Source of the DNA: an uncultured Porphyromonas sp.
GTDB taxonomy: Bacteria > Bacteroidota > Bacteroidia > Bacteroidales > Porphyromonadaceae
Reading direction: 5' to 3'
DNA: 64,000 nt
Assembly (NCBI RefSeq): GCF_902489635.1
Contig: NZ_CABUAN010000001.1
Span: forward strand, 62,001-126,000
The notes beneath the pieces were generated by a model. It searched no databases. It worked only from the letters and a program-made list of their open reading frames with translations, and was not told where the DNA came from. Every line of letters begins with the position of its first letter. Positions within the stretch are counted from its first letter, which is position 1. The translations under genes and the position numbers were made by a program. This document shows positions 28,757 through 35,891 of this stretch, in pieces.

Positions 28757-29380
28757 ATGGAAGAGCCCCAGCACATATTACACACTGATCAAAACTACGT
28801 GGTCAACGACTTCCTACCTGATCCACAACTAGAGAGAATGAAAGAGCACGTCAAGGCACTCATCACAGAGCTAGGCGAAGACCCGACACGCGAAGGGCTG
28901 CTCAAGACTCCCGAGCGAGTCTCCAAGGCACTCCACTTTCTCACCAAGGGCTATCAGGAAGATCCCTTAGCGATCCTACGTGCTGCTACATTTAGAGAGG
29001 ATTATCAGCAGATGGTCATCGTACGGGATATAGACTTTTACTCCCTCTGCGAGCATCACATGCTACCTTTCTTTGGCAAGGTACACGTAGGCTACATCCC
29101 CAACAAGTATATCACGGGGCTCAGCAAGATACCGCGTATCGTTGACGTCTTCGCCCGTCGCCTACAGGTACAGGAGCGACTGACCACACAGATCAAAGAC
29201 TGCATCCAGCAGGCACTCTCACCATTAGGCGTCATCGTCGTCATCGAGGCTCAGCACATGTGTATGCAGATGCGTGGCGTACAGAAGCAAAACTCACTCA
29301 CCACGACGAGCGACTTCACGGGAGCCTTCAAAGAGTCGAAGACTCGCGAGGAGTTTTTCAACCTAGTGCGTAGAGGTTAG
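28757..29380 (+). CDS. folE: GTP cyclohydrolase I
   Basis: FolE converts GTP to 7,8-dihydroneopterin triphosphate, the first step of folate synthesis. The 207-aa protein has the zinc-binding and catalytic motif LCEHHMLPFFGKVHVGY near residue 96. It also has GLSKIPRIVDVFARRLQVQE near 122 and the second zinc cysteine region EAQHMCMQMRGVQ near 164. The length is typical of single-domain type IA enzymes. No other folate gene is nearby. Confidence 0.96.
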   Translation: MEEPQHILHTDQNYVVNDFLPDPQLERMKEHVKALITELGEDPTREGLLKTPERVSKALHFLTKGYQEDPLAILRAATFREDYQQMVIVRDIDFYSLCEHHMLPFFGKVHVGYIPNKYITGLSKIPRIVDVFARRLQVQERLTTQIKDCIQQALSPLGVIVVIEAQHMCMQMRGVQKQNSLTTTSDFTGAFKESKTREEFFNLVRRG

Positions 29381-29422
29381 CTGGGCATAGTCATTTAGTT
29401 CACACAGCACGACATTTTCTTT

Positions 29423-29968
29423 ATGATACATCACTATCACGTAAGCTCCGAGGCTGAGGAGACCTTCTCTCTAGACTTTGAGATACAAGCTGATGCTACC
29501 TTTGCACAGCTTATGGATCTGCTGATCGACACGCTCGACTTCGATCCAGCATCGATTGGTATGTTTTACCTTTGCGATGATCGTTGGCAAAGTATAGGAC
29601 AGGTAGCCTCCAGCGACTTCTTTGAGACCGATGCCGGCAATCAATATGAGATCGAAAGCTCTCGCCTAGAGGATCTACTTGACGAGACGGGAGCTCGGAT
29701 GCGTTACCTCTATGATCTCTTTGAGGATCGCTATCTACGCCTTCAGCTAGTCAAGATACATAGTGGCTCGCTGTCCAGCCCTGAGATCATCTCTCTAGAG
29801 GGCAAGAAGCCTCGACAGACCGATCCCGATGAATTTGTTGGAGGTCTGGGCGGTGACGCGCTCTCTGGCGATGCTCCCTTAGGGATGATGGACGAAGCCT
29901 TCGACGAGGAGCTCTTTAACGCTGATGAACTCTCTAGCGATGGCTTTAGCATCGTAGATGAAGAGTAA
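29423..29968 (+). CDS. Plasmid pRiA4b ORF-3-like family protein
   Basis: This 181-aa protein begins HYHVSSEAEETFSLDFEIQADATF and contains a patterned FAQLMDLLIDTLDFD helix and WQSIGQVASSDF. That matches the fold of pRiA4b ORF-3 / IS1096 passenger-like proteins as I know them from Bacteroidetes chromosomes. The C-terminal 60 residues are strongly acidic and low in complexity (clusters of Asp, Glu and Ser). Despite the family name there is no sign of a mobile element here: it sits between folE and miaA with normal spacing. The function is unknown. Confidence 0.68.
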   Translation: MIHHYHVSSEAEETFSLDFEIQADATFAQLMDLLIDTLDFDPASIGMFYLCDDRWQSIGQVASSDFFETDAGNQYEIESSRLEDLLDETGARMRYLYDLFEDRYLRLQLVKIHSGSLSSPEIISLEGKKPRQTDPDEFVGGLGGDALSGDAPLGMMDEAFDEELFNADELSSDGFSIVDEE

Positions 29969-29987
29969 GAGTTAGCTTTCCTCTCCG

Positions 29988-30959
29988 ATGAGCGGCTGCC
30001 CTAGCAAACTAAAGGAGGTCTCCCCTACACTGATCGTACTCACAGGAGCTACAGGTGTAGGGAAGACCTCCTTTGCTATAGCAGTGGCGCATCATCTAGG
30101 CTCCCCCTCCCAGCCCCTACCTATCCTCTCGGCAGACTCTCGACAGATATATCGTGGCATGCCAATCGGCACCGCCACCCCAACGGAAGAAGAGCGGCGA
30201 CTGGCTCCTCATTACTTCGTAGCGACCCATGAGATCACCGAGCAGTATAGTGCCGGACGCTATGAGCTGGAGGTGATGGAGTGCCTAGAGCAACTCTTTC
30301 GGGAGCAACCCGTCGTCATCCTTTGCGGTGGTTCTATGCTCTACATCGACGCTATCTGTAGTGGAATAGATGACATTCCCCCCGTTGATCCAGAGGTGCG
30401 AGCGCAACTTCACGAGCGTTATCAGAGAGAAGGGCTAGCAGGCATCCTCGCTGAGTTACAGCTCGTCGACCCGCTTTACTATAATAAGGTAGACCACTGC
30501 AATCATCGTCGTGTGATGCATGCGCTAGAGGTGTATCTCAGCAGCGGGGCACCACTCTCCTCCTACCACTCAGGCGAAGATGCCGAGCGTCCCTTCCGTC
30601 TGCTCACCTATGCCTTGACACGTCCCCGTGAGGAGCTCTACCAGCGGATCAACCAGCGCGTGGAGATGATGATCGAGGAGGGCTTGGTCGAGGAGGCCAA
30701 GACGCTCTACCCTCATCGACAGCTCAATGCGCTCAATACGGTAGGATACAAAGAGCTCTTCGCACACTTCGATGGGCAGTACGATCTGACAGAGGCGGTA
30801 CGTCTCATACAGCGCAACAGTCGTCACTTCGCTCGCAAGCAACTCACCTGGCAGCGTCGTCATCCTGAGTTCGCTCCGATCGATCTCTCCACACCTTGGG
30901 AGCCCCTCCTAGAGCGCATCCAGCAAGACTTACTCACACAGCCACAGACCGATAGATGA
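29988..30959 (+). CDS. miaA: tRNA dimethylallyltransferase
   Basis: MiaA attaches a dimethylallyl group to A37 of tRNAs reading UNN codons. The 323-aa protein has a Walker A P-loop (GATGVGKTSFA near residue 20), the SADSRQIYRGMPIGTATP motif near 45, the catalytic-threonine and substrate region GGSMLYIDAICSGIDDIP near 112, and the C-terminal tRNA-contact NSRHFARKQLTWQRR near 285. Start and length match the family. Its end overlaps radC by 4 bp. Confidence 0.95.
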   Translation: MSGCPSKLKEVSPTLIVLTGATGVGKTSFAIAVAHHLGSPSQPLPILSADSRQIYRGMPIGTATPTEEERRLAPHYFVATHEITEQYSAGRYELEVMECLEQLFREQPVVILCGGSMLYIDAICSGIDDIPPVDPEVRAQLHERYQREGLAGILAELQLVDPLYYNKVDHCNHRRVMHALEVYLSSGAPLSSYHSGEDAERPFRLLTYALTRPREELYQRINQRVEMMIEEGLVEEAKTLYPHRQLNALNTVGYKELFAHFDGQYDLTEAVRLIQRNSRHFARKQLTWQRRHPEFAPIDLSTPWEPLLERIQQDLLTQPQTDR

Positions 30960-31759
30960 AAGCAGACAAACCCCTTCAGCCAGCCAAGCCATTGTCCCAA
31001 AGCTCTACCAAAAACACCATCAAGCAGTGGAGCGAGGAGGATCGTCCTCGGGAGAAGCTCCTCAGACTTGGTGCTCGCAACCTCTCAGATGCTGAGTTGC
31101 TGGCTATCTTCATCAACTCTGGCACGGAGCAGGACACAGCTCTAGACCTAGCTAAGAAGCTTATGACTGGTCTAGATAACGATCTAGGTCGGCTCTTAGA
31201 AATAGACCATGCCTACCTCACTGGAAGCATACCTGGAGAAAAGAAAAAGCGATTTGCCGGACTAGGCGATGCACGCGCCTGCACCATACTAGCAGCCATC
31301 GAGCTGGGACGCAGACTACGAGACACACCACCTCCTCAGCGCACGCCGATCACCTGTAGCCTAGACGCTTACCGCGTTTTACGACGTCATCTCGAGGACT
31401 TAGATCATGAGGAGCTAAGGTGCCTTTACCTAGATGCTTCGGGACGAGTCATCAAGAATGTCTTAGTTTCCTCAGGAGGCGTCAGCCACGCTGTAGCCGA
31501 TCTGCGACTCATCTTGGCTCCCGCTATCACGCTCTATGCCTCGGCGATCATCCTTGCGCACAATCACCCCACGGGTCACCTACAGCCCAGTGCCGAGGAC
31601 ATAGACCTCACCAAGCGAGTCAAGCAGGTAGCCTCTGTCTGCAACATACGTCTCAACGACCACCTCATCCTCGGTCGTTACCACGCTTCAGTCACCTCTG
31701 ATGGTGAGCGGTCGCACTATCTGAGCTTTGCGGATAGTGGTATGCTCGCATCGATCTAG
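30956..31759 (+). CDS. radC: RadC family JAB/MPN-domain protein
   Basis: The 267-aa protein has the N-terminal helix-hairpin-helix-like region of RadC (REKLLRLGARNLSDAELLAI) and a C-terminal JAMM metalloprotease-like domain. The metal-binding motif AHNHPTGHLQPSAEDIDLT is near residue 202 and the conserved glutamate region precedes it. RadC was once linked to DNA repair, but its biochemical role is unsettled. The ATGA overlap with miaA indicates co-translation. It is slightly longer than the usual 220-230 aa because of an N-terminal extension of about 30 residues. Confidence 0.9.
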   Translation: MKADKPLQPAKPLSQSSTKNTIKQWSEEDRPREKLLRLGARNLSDAELLAIFINSGTEQDTALDLAKKLMTGLDNDLGRLLEIDHAYLTGSIPGEKKKRFAGLGDARACTILAAIELGRRLRDTPPPQRTPITCSLDAYRVLRRHLEDLDHEELRCLYLDASGRVIKNVLVSSGGVSHAVADLRLILAPAITLYASAIILAHNHPTGHLQPSAEDIDLTKRVKQVASVCNIRLNDHLILGRYHASVTSDGERSHYLSFADSGMLASI

Positions 31760-31824
31760 CTCCACACTTGCGGTAAAAGTGCTACCTTTGTAGCATAGAT
31801 CACTATCTAAACTAACACTTGAGC
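31760..31824 (+). promoter_or_regulatory. pfkA promoter -7 box
   Basis: TACCTTTG at 31783-31790 matches the Bacteroidetes -7 consensus, 34 bp before the pfkA ATG. The upstream TTTG is not at the usual distance. The position soon after the radC stop supports a separate transcript for pfkA. Confidence 0.5.
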
Positions 31825-32808
31825 ATGAATCGCATCAAACGCATTGGCGTACTCACATCGGGCGGTGATGCCCCTGGCATGAATGCTGCTATACGGGCCG
31901 TCGCTAGAGCCTCTCTGTACCACGGCATATCCGTATGTGGCATCATAAAGGGCTACACAGGACTTATCGAAAACAATGTCATCGAGCTTACCGTCGAGAA
32001 CGTAAGCAATATCATACAGCGTGGAGGCACTATCCTCAAGACAGCACGAAGCCATGAGTTCGAGACTACCGAAGGTCGTGCTCGTGCTTACCAAGTTATC
32101 CAGGAAAATGAGATAGATGGTCTCGTCGTCATCGGTGGTGACGGCTCTCTCACCGGCGCACGACTGCTAGCCAATGAGCATAACCTGCCCATCGTAGGCA
32201 TCCCCGCTACCATCGACAACGACCTCGCTGGCACAGACCTCACGATAGGTTATACGACAGCTCTCAATACCATTATGGATGCTGTCGACAAACTAAGAGA
32301 CACCGCCTCAAGTCATGAGCGCATCTTCTTTGTCGAGGTCATGGGACGTGAGTCTGGATTCCTAGCACTCAATGGAGCCATCGCTACGGGGTCAGAAGGA
32401 GCTCTCATCCCCGAAGACCCAACCAGTACCGAGGCTCTCAAGAAGATGATCGAGAGTGGCTTCCGCAAGACCAAGAGTAGTAGCATCATCCTCGTCACTG
32501 AGAGCGGTGAGCGGGAGGGACAGACACTCTTCATCGCCGATGACTTCAAGCGTCGCTACCCCAAGTTTGACATTCGTGTCACCATCTTAGGGCACCTACA
32601 GAGAGGTGGTATACCATGCGCTACTGACCGTATCATGGGTAGTCGAATGGGTGCAGCTGCCGTGCAGGCACTCCTCGATGAGCAGCGCAATGTGATGATC
32701 GGCTACGACAACGATGAGATCGTCTACGTACCTTTTGTCAAGGCGACCAAAAAGCAAAAGCGCATCGACCCCGACCTCATCGACTTGCTACACATGCTCT
32801 CTATCTAA
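31825..32808 (+). CDS. pfkA: ATP-dependent 6-phosphofructokinase
   Basis: PfkA phosphorylates fructose 6-phosphate in glycolysis. From ATG 31825 the protein is 327 aa, ordinary for bacterial PfkA. It shows the ATP-binding GGDAPGMNAAIRAVAR near residue 11, GGDGSLTGA near 103, the catalytic TIDNDLAGTDLTIGY near 126 and MGRESGFLA near 170, and LGHLQRGG near 253. GGDGS (Gly at position 104 in E. coli numbering) indicates ATP rather than pyrophosphate as donor. A TTG six bases upstream is in frame but the ATG fits the family better. Confidence 0.95.
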   Translation: MNRIKRIGVLTSGGDAPGMNAAIRAVARASLYHGISVCGIIKGYTGLIENNVIELTVENVSNIIQRGGTILKTARSHEFETTEGRARAYQVIQENEIDGLVVIGGDGSLTGARLLANEHNLPIVGIPATIDNDLAGTDLTIGYTTALNTIMDAVDKLRDTASSHERIFFVEVMGRESGFLALNGAIATGSEGALIPEDPTSTEALKKMIESGFRKTKSSSIILVTESGEREGQTLFIADDFKRRYPKFDIRVTILGHLQRGGIPCATDRIMGSRMGAAAVQALLDEQRNVMIGYDNDEIVYVPFVKATKKQKRIDPDLIDLLHMLSI

Positions 32809-32821
32809 AGAAGCTCCCCTT

Positions 32822-33913
32822 TTGAGTACACTACTCAACAAGCTACACAGCTGGTACCAAGAGAATCATCGTAAGCTACCCTGGCGAGACATAGACGACC
32901 CCTATCGTATATGGCTCAGTGAGGTGATCCTACAGCAGACGCGGATAGATCAGGGGACGAGCTACTACTTACGATTTGTCGACCACTACTCCACCGTCTC
33001 AGACCTCGCAGCTGCACCGCTTGACGAGGTGCTCAAGCTCTGGGAGGGGCTGGGCTACTACAGCCGTGCGCGCAACTTACATCGTGCGGCTCAGATCATC
33101 GTTCAGGAGCTTGGAGGCACCTTCCCGACAGACTATAAGTCAGTGCGAGCTCTCCCTGGCATTGGCGACTACACCGCTGGAGCCGTCCTCTCCTTTGCCT
33201 ATGATCAACCATACCCCGCCGTCGATGGCAACGTGCTACGCGTCCTGAGTAGGCTCTACGCCTCTGAGGAGCCGATAGACACCACACAGGGAAAGAAGTA
33301 CTACACCGCTCTAGCCAAACAATTGGTCGAGAAAGCTCCGCACCCAGGGCTACACAACCAAGCAATGATCGAGCTAGGCGCACTCATCTGCACCCCCCAG
33401 CTATGCGACTGCAGCCGCTGTCCCGTCCGTAGCGAGTGCCCCTCAGCCGATAGCCCCGAGCGAGCACGCCTGCCTCGCAAAGCACTCAAACTCTCCGTCC
33501 AGCCCCGACACTTAGGTTACCTCTTTGTACTCAAAGGGGGCCCAGACCACTGGCAGACGATCCTCTACCAGCGCCCCACTGGCGATATATGGGCCAAGCT
33601 CTATCAACCCACACTACTATACGATCAGCCCACAGCTCCGCAAGAGGAGCTACTCCTACAGCCTCTGCCTGAGCCTCCTGCAGCACTAGCGCATTGCCAG
33701 CTGCACCCCTTCAGACGCTATAAGCATCGCCTCACGCACCGACAGCTCTACATCGACTGCTACTACACCATACTCCCTGACAGTAGCACCCCACCGCTGC
33801 CCGATGGCGGTGTGTGGGTACCGTTACACGATGAGAGCGAGTGGCTGGCACTCCCCATCACGCTCAAGAAAGCACTCCAGCAGCTCACCGACCATATCGA
33901 GACTGCTGAGTAG
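32822..33913 (+). CDS. mutY: A/G-specific adenine glycosylase
   Basis: MutY removes adenine mispaired with 8-oxoguanine. The protein has the HhH-GPD fold with the catalytic glutamate in SEVILQQTR, the hairpin and catalytic aspartate region LPGIGDYTAGAVLSFAY...AVDGNVLRV, and a 4Fe-4S loop with cysteines spaced C-x6-C-x2-C-x5-C (CTPQLCDCSRCPVRSEC). The C-terminal NUDIX-like domain is about 120 residues. The open frame extends upstream into pfkA. The first family-like residues follow a TTG at 32822, 13 bp after pfkA, and no ATG is close, so a TTG start is proposed (363 aa). Confidence 0.9.
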   Translation: MSTLLNKLHSWYQENHRKLPWRDIDDPYRIWLSEVILQQTRIDQGTSYYLRFVDHYSTVSDLAAAPLDEVLKLWEGLGYYSRARNLHRAAQIIVQELGGTFPTDYKSVRALPGIGDYTAGAVLSFAYDQPYPAVDGNVLRVLSRLYASEEPIDTTQGKKYYTALAKQLVEKAPHPGLHNQAMIELGALICTPQLCDCSRCPVRSECPSADSPERARLPRKALKLSVQPRHLGYLFVLKGGPDHWQTILYQRPTGDIWAKLYQPTLLYDQPTAPQEELLLQPLPEPPAALAHCQLHPFRRYKHRLTHRQLYIDCYYTILPDSSTPPLPDGGVWVPLHDESEWLALPITLKKALQQLTDHIETAE

Positions 33914-33977
33914 TTCTTAAACTCCGTAAATCTTACGAGTAACGATTTATACGCCCACTCGCTAGCTCTCATCTGCG
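33914..33977. other. Short spacer after mutY
   Basis: No structure recognised apart from a short AT-rich stretch. It ends at the left end of a 175-bp element. Confidence 0.5.
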
Positions 33978-34152
33978 GAGACTGTTGCAAAAGTCAACAG
34001 TCTCACAATCTTGCTTGCAAGATTGTCCTGACTTTGCAGAAAGGATGAAGCGCAAGGCGCTGAGGGTGAGGTCTGAAGGGAGCATACCTCCGTATGTGAC
34101 CGAAGCCGAATCCCGAAAGCAACACAGCGATTCGCCTTTATGCAACAGTCTC
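33978..34152 (+). mobile_element. 175-bp MITE-like element, copy A
   Basis: The element is bounded by perfect 12-bp terminal inverted repeats, GAGACTGTTGCA on the left and TGCAACAGTCTC on the right. The left end contains two hairpins: GAGACTGTTG paired with CAACAGTCTC (7-nt loop), then ACAATCTTGC/GCAAGATTGT. The rest has no long reading frame of protein character. Copies of identical 175-bp length lie at 38153 and, inverted, at 39354. No target-site duplication is visible (left flank CTGCG, right flank CTGTG). The right end abuts a GTTCC dyad-array element. The ends recall those of IS5/IS1182-type insertion sequences, from memory only. Confidence 0.85.
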
Positions 34153-34159
34153 CTGTGAG

Positions 34160-34341
34160 TCGCTATTGAAGCGTGGGATACTCGTCTATGCAGTTTGTAT
34201 CGTGCTGTAGTCGTTACACATACGAGTTCCAAAAATAGTTCCCTTCTTGGAACTTTTTAGTTCCAACAGAGGAACTCTTTAGTTCCAACGGAGGAACTCT
34301 TCAATTCCAAGGGAGGAAAACTAAATTTCCAACGAAGGAAA
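34160..34341 (+). repeat. GTTCC dyad-array element, copy A (22-bp period)
   Basis: A flank containing GAGTCGCTATTGA, TTGTATCGTGCTG and TACGAGTTCCAAAAA is followed by units GTTCC-N6-GGAAC-N6 whose starts fall at 34238, 34260, 34282, 34304 and 34326, exactly 22 bp apart. The last two units drift to ATTCC..GGAAA and TTTCC..GGAAA. The inverted copy at 61420-61805 has the same flank motifs in the same order. It lies between the convergent mutY and rubredoxin genes. Confidence 0.9.
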
Positions 34342-34406
34342 TCTCCCCCCGCTCTGGACCATATATTGTTCGCCTATCGTGGGAGAGGCTCTAGCTCCTC
34401 AACAGA

Positions 34407-34447
34407 AGAGGTGCCCTACAACCAAGTCTTGGTCATAGGGCACCTCT
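34407..34447. terminator. Hairpin between convergent transcripts, probable terminator
   Basis: A 12-bp perfect stem (AGAGGTGCCCTA at 34407-34418, complement at 34436-34447) has a further CCAAG/CTTGG pairing in its loop. It lies 42 bp past the rubredoxin stop. A short T-rich run follows on the plus strand only, so its polarity is uncertain. Confidence 0.6.
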
Positions 34448-34488
34448 TTGTTAGTTGTTGTGTCATCTAGTGATGACGTGGCACAGGC

Positions 34489-34653
34489 TTAGTCCTCCAT
34501 TGGAGAGAACTGATCCTTAGATACGCCACACAGTGGGCACTCCCAGTCATCGGGCAGATCCTCAAAAGGTGTGCCTGGAGCTATACCGCTATCGGGATCG
34601 CCCTCTGCAGGGTCATATACATGGCCACATACATCGCAAACGTACTTCTTCAT
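34489..34653 (-). CDS. Rubredoxin
   Basis: This small iron protein of 54 aa is an electron carrier for oxygen/ROS reduction or other redox reactions in anaerobes. The translation begins MKKYVCDVCGHVYDP and continues with DWECPLCGVSKDQF. That gives two CxxCG-type knuckles (C6/C9 and C39/C42) that ligate a single iron, with the usual aromatic residues between them (Y4, Y13, W37). Start ATG at 34653 and stop at 34489 are clear. It is followed by a hairpin and preceded by the GlsB/YeaQ-type gene on the same strand, with 39 bp between them. Confidence 0.95.
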   Translation of the reverse strand: MKKYVCDVCGHVYDPAEGDPDSGIAPGTPFEDLPDDWECPLCGVSKDQFSPMED

Positions 34654-34692
34654 AATTCTTTCTTTGTAATAGAGTGTTAGTATGGTATGGGG

Positions 34693-34944
34693 CTACTTTT
34701 TCTTCTTATTGAATAGCCCTACGACAAATAGGATAACACAAGCTCCTACGACAGCACACACGAGTTGTGCCCACCAGGAGGTTCCTTGAGTTGCCCCGAA
34801 GAGCGAGTAGACCCAGCCTCCGACAACACCACCGAGCATACCGATGATGATGTTCCATAAGAACCCGAGAGACTGTCCACGCATGATCCAACCTGCAATA
34901 GCTCCTGCAGCTAGACCGATTAGTAAACTCCAAAGTAATCCCAT
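34693..34944 (-). CDS. GlsB/YeaQ/YmgE family stress-response membrane protein
   Basis: This 83-aa protein consists of three membrane helices with glycine-rich packing (LLIGLAAGAIAGWIMRGQSLG, IIGMLGGVVGGWVYSLFG, LVCAVVGACVILFVVGLF) and a lysine-rich end. This is the pattern of the transglycosylase-associated/YeaQ family, small inner-membrane proteins induced by stress in other bacteria. It may be cotranscribed with the downstream rubredoxin gene. Confidence 0.9.
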   Translation of the reverse strand: MGLLWSLLIGLAAGAIAGWIMRGQSLGFLWNIIIGMLGGVVGGWVYSLFGATQGTSWWAQLVCAVVGACVILFVVGLFNKKKK

Positions 34945-35168
34945 AGTATTCAGTGTTTAATAGTTAGTGTAATGTTGGCTTAACAGCCCTGCGTCAGAGA
35001 CTTCTACTTAGACAAGCCTCCTCTTCGGTGACAAAGTTAATCTAATCTTGTGACATAGGCAAACCGTCCAGCCAGCCCAGATTTGGCACAGCTCATTCGC
35101 CGATTGATAGCTATTCTGTACCTTTGTAGATGGAGGAGATTGCCCTCCTCCATTTAGTAGATAATGCT
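34945..35168 (+). promoter_or_regulatory. Intergenic region with bioD promoter box and leader hairpin
   Basis: TACCTTTG at 35119-35126 is a Bacteroidetes -7 box. Just after it, 35130-35138 (ATGGAGGAG) pairs perfectly with 35145-35153 (CTCCTCCAT) around a 6-nt loop, so the hairpin would lie at the very 5' end of the bioD mRNA. The rest of the 200-bp divergent gap shows nothing else that I recognise. Confidence 0.5.
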
Positions 35169-35846
35169 ATGAAGAGTAACACACGACAATTACTATCCCC
35201 GCCTGATCGGCTCTACATCTGTGGTATAGACACAGACATAGGCAAGACCTATGGCACGGCCTTCCTCATACGTACGCTCAGAGAGGCTGGTCATACAGCT
35301 TGCACCTCGATGAAGTTGGTCCAGACGGGATGTCACGAGATCAGTGAAGATATAGAGACCCATCGTCGTCTACTCGGAGAGCCACTCTCGGAGTGGGATC
35401 GCCAGGGGCTCACCTGTCCCTACCTATACAGCTACCCTTGCTCACCACACCTTGCAGCACGTATGGATGGTGGTGAGATAGACCCCAAGCGACTCAACGA
35501 AGCTACCCGCCATCTGCAAGAGCTGGGTGCTAAGCCGCTACTCGTAGAGTGTGCCGGCGGACTGATGGTGCCACTCACCGAGCATCTCCTTACGATAGAC
35601 TACATAGCGCAGCAAGAGGATCCACAGGTAGCACTCGTCACCAATGGCAAGCTGGGCAGCATCAATCACACGCTGCTCAGTATCGATGCTTGCATGCACC
35701 GAGGCATTGAGGTGCGATACCTTATATATAATGTGTATCCCGAACAGGATACCACAATAGAGCGTGAGACCATCACCTATCTCCAGGGATGGCTCGAGGA
35801 GCATCTACCCTCTTGCCTCTTTATGAAGATGCCTATAGCTGGCTAG
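35169..35846 (+). CDS. bioD: Dethiobiotin synthetase
   Basis: BioD closes the ureido ring of dethiobiotin from 7,8-diaminopelargonate, CO2 and ATP. The protein has a P-loop variant CGIDTDIGKTYGT near residue 17, the substrate lysine in SMKLVQTG near 47, and an ECAGGLMVPLTE motif near 127. I start at ATG 35169 (225 aa) because the earlier ATG at 35130 lies at or before the predicted transcription start. No bioA, bioB or bioF is present, so biotin genes are dispersed in this genome. Confidence 0.87.
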   Translation: MKSNTRQLLSPPDRLYICGIDTDIGKTYGTAFLIRTLREAGHTACTSMKLVQTGCHEISEDIETHRRLLGEPLSEWDRQGLTCPYLYSYPCSPHLAARMDGGEIDPKRLNEATRHLQELGAKPLLVECAGGLMVPLTEHLLTIDYIAQQEDPQVALVTNGKLGSINHTLLSIDACMHRGIEVRYLIYNVYPEQDTTIERETITYLQGWLEEHLPSCLFMKMPIAG

Positions 35847-35891
35847 ATATAACAATAGAGCTACTGTCTAACCTTTTTTGTTCCCCTTACT

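Noticed and set aside
29423..29968. Insertion sequence passenger gene
   Set aside because: Although the family is named after pRiA4b/IS1096, there are no inverted ends, transposase or composition shift, and the gene sits in a normal housekeeping run.
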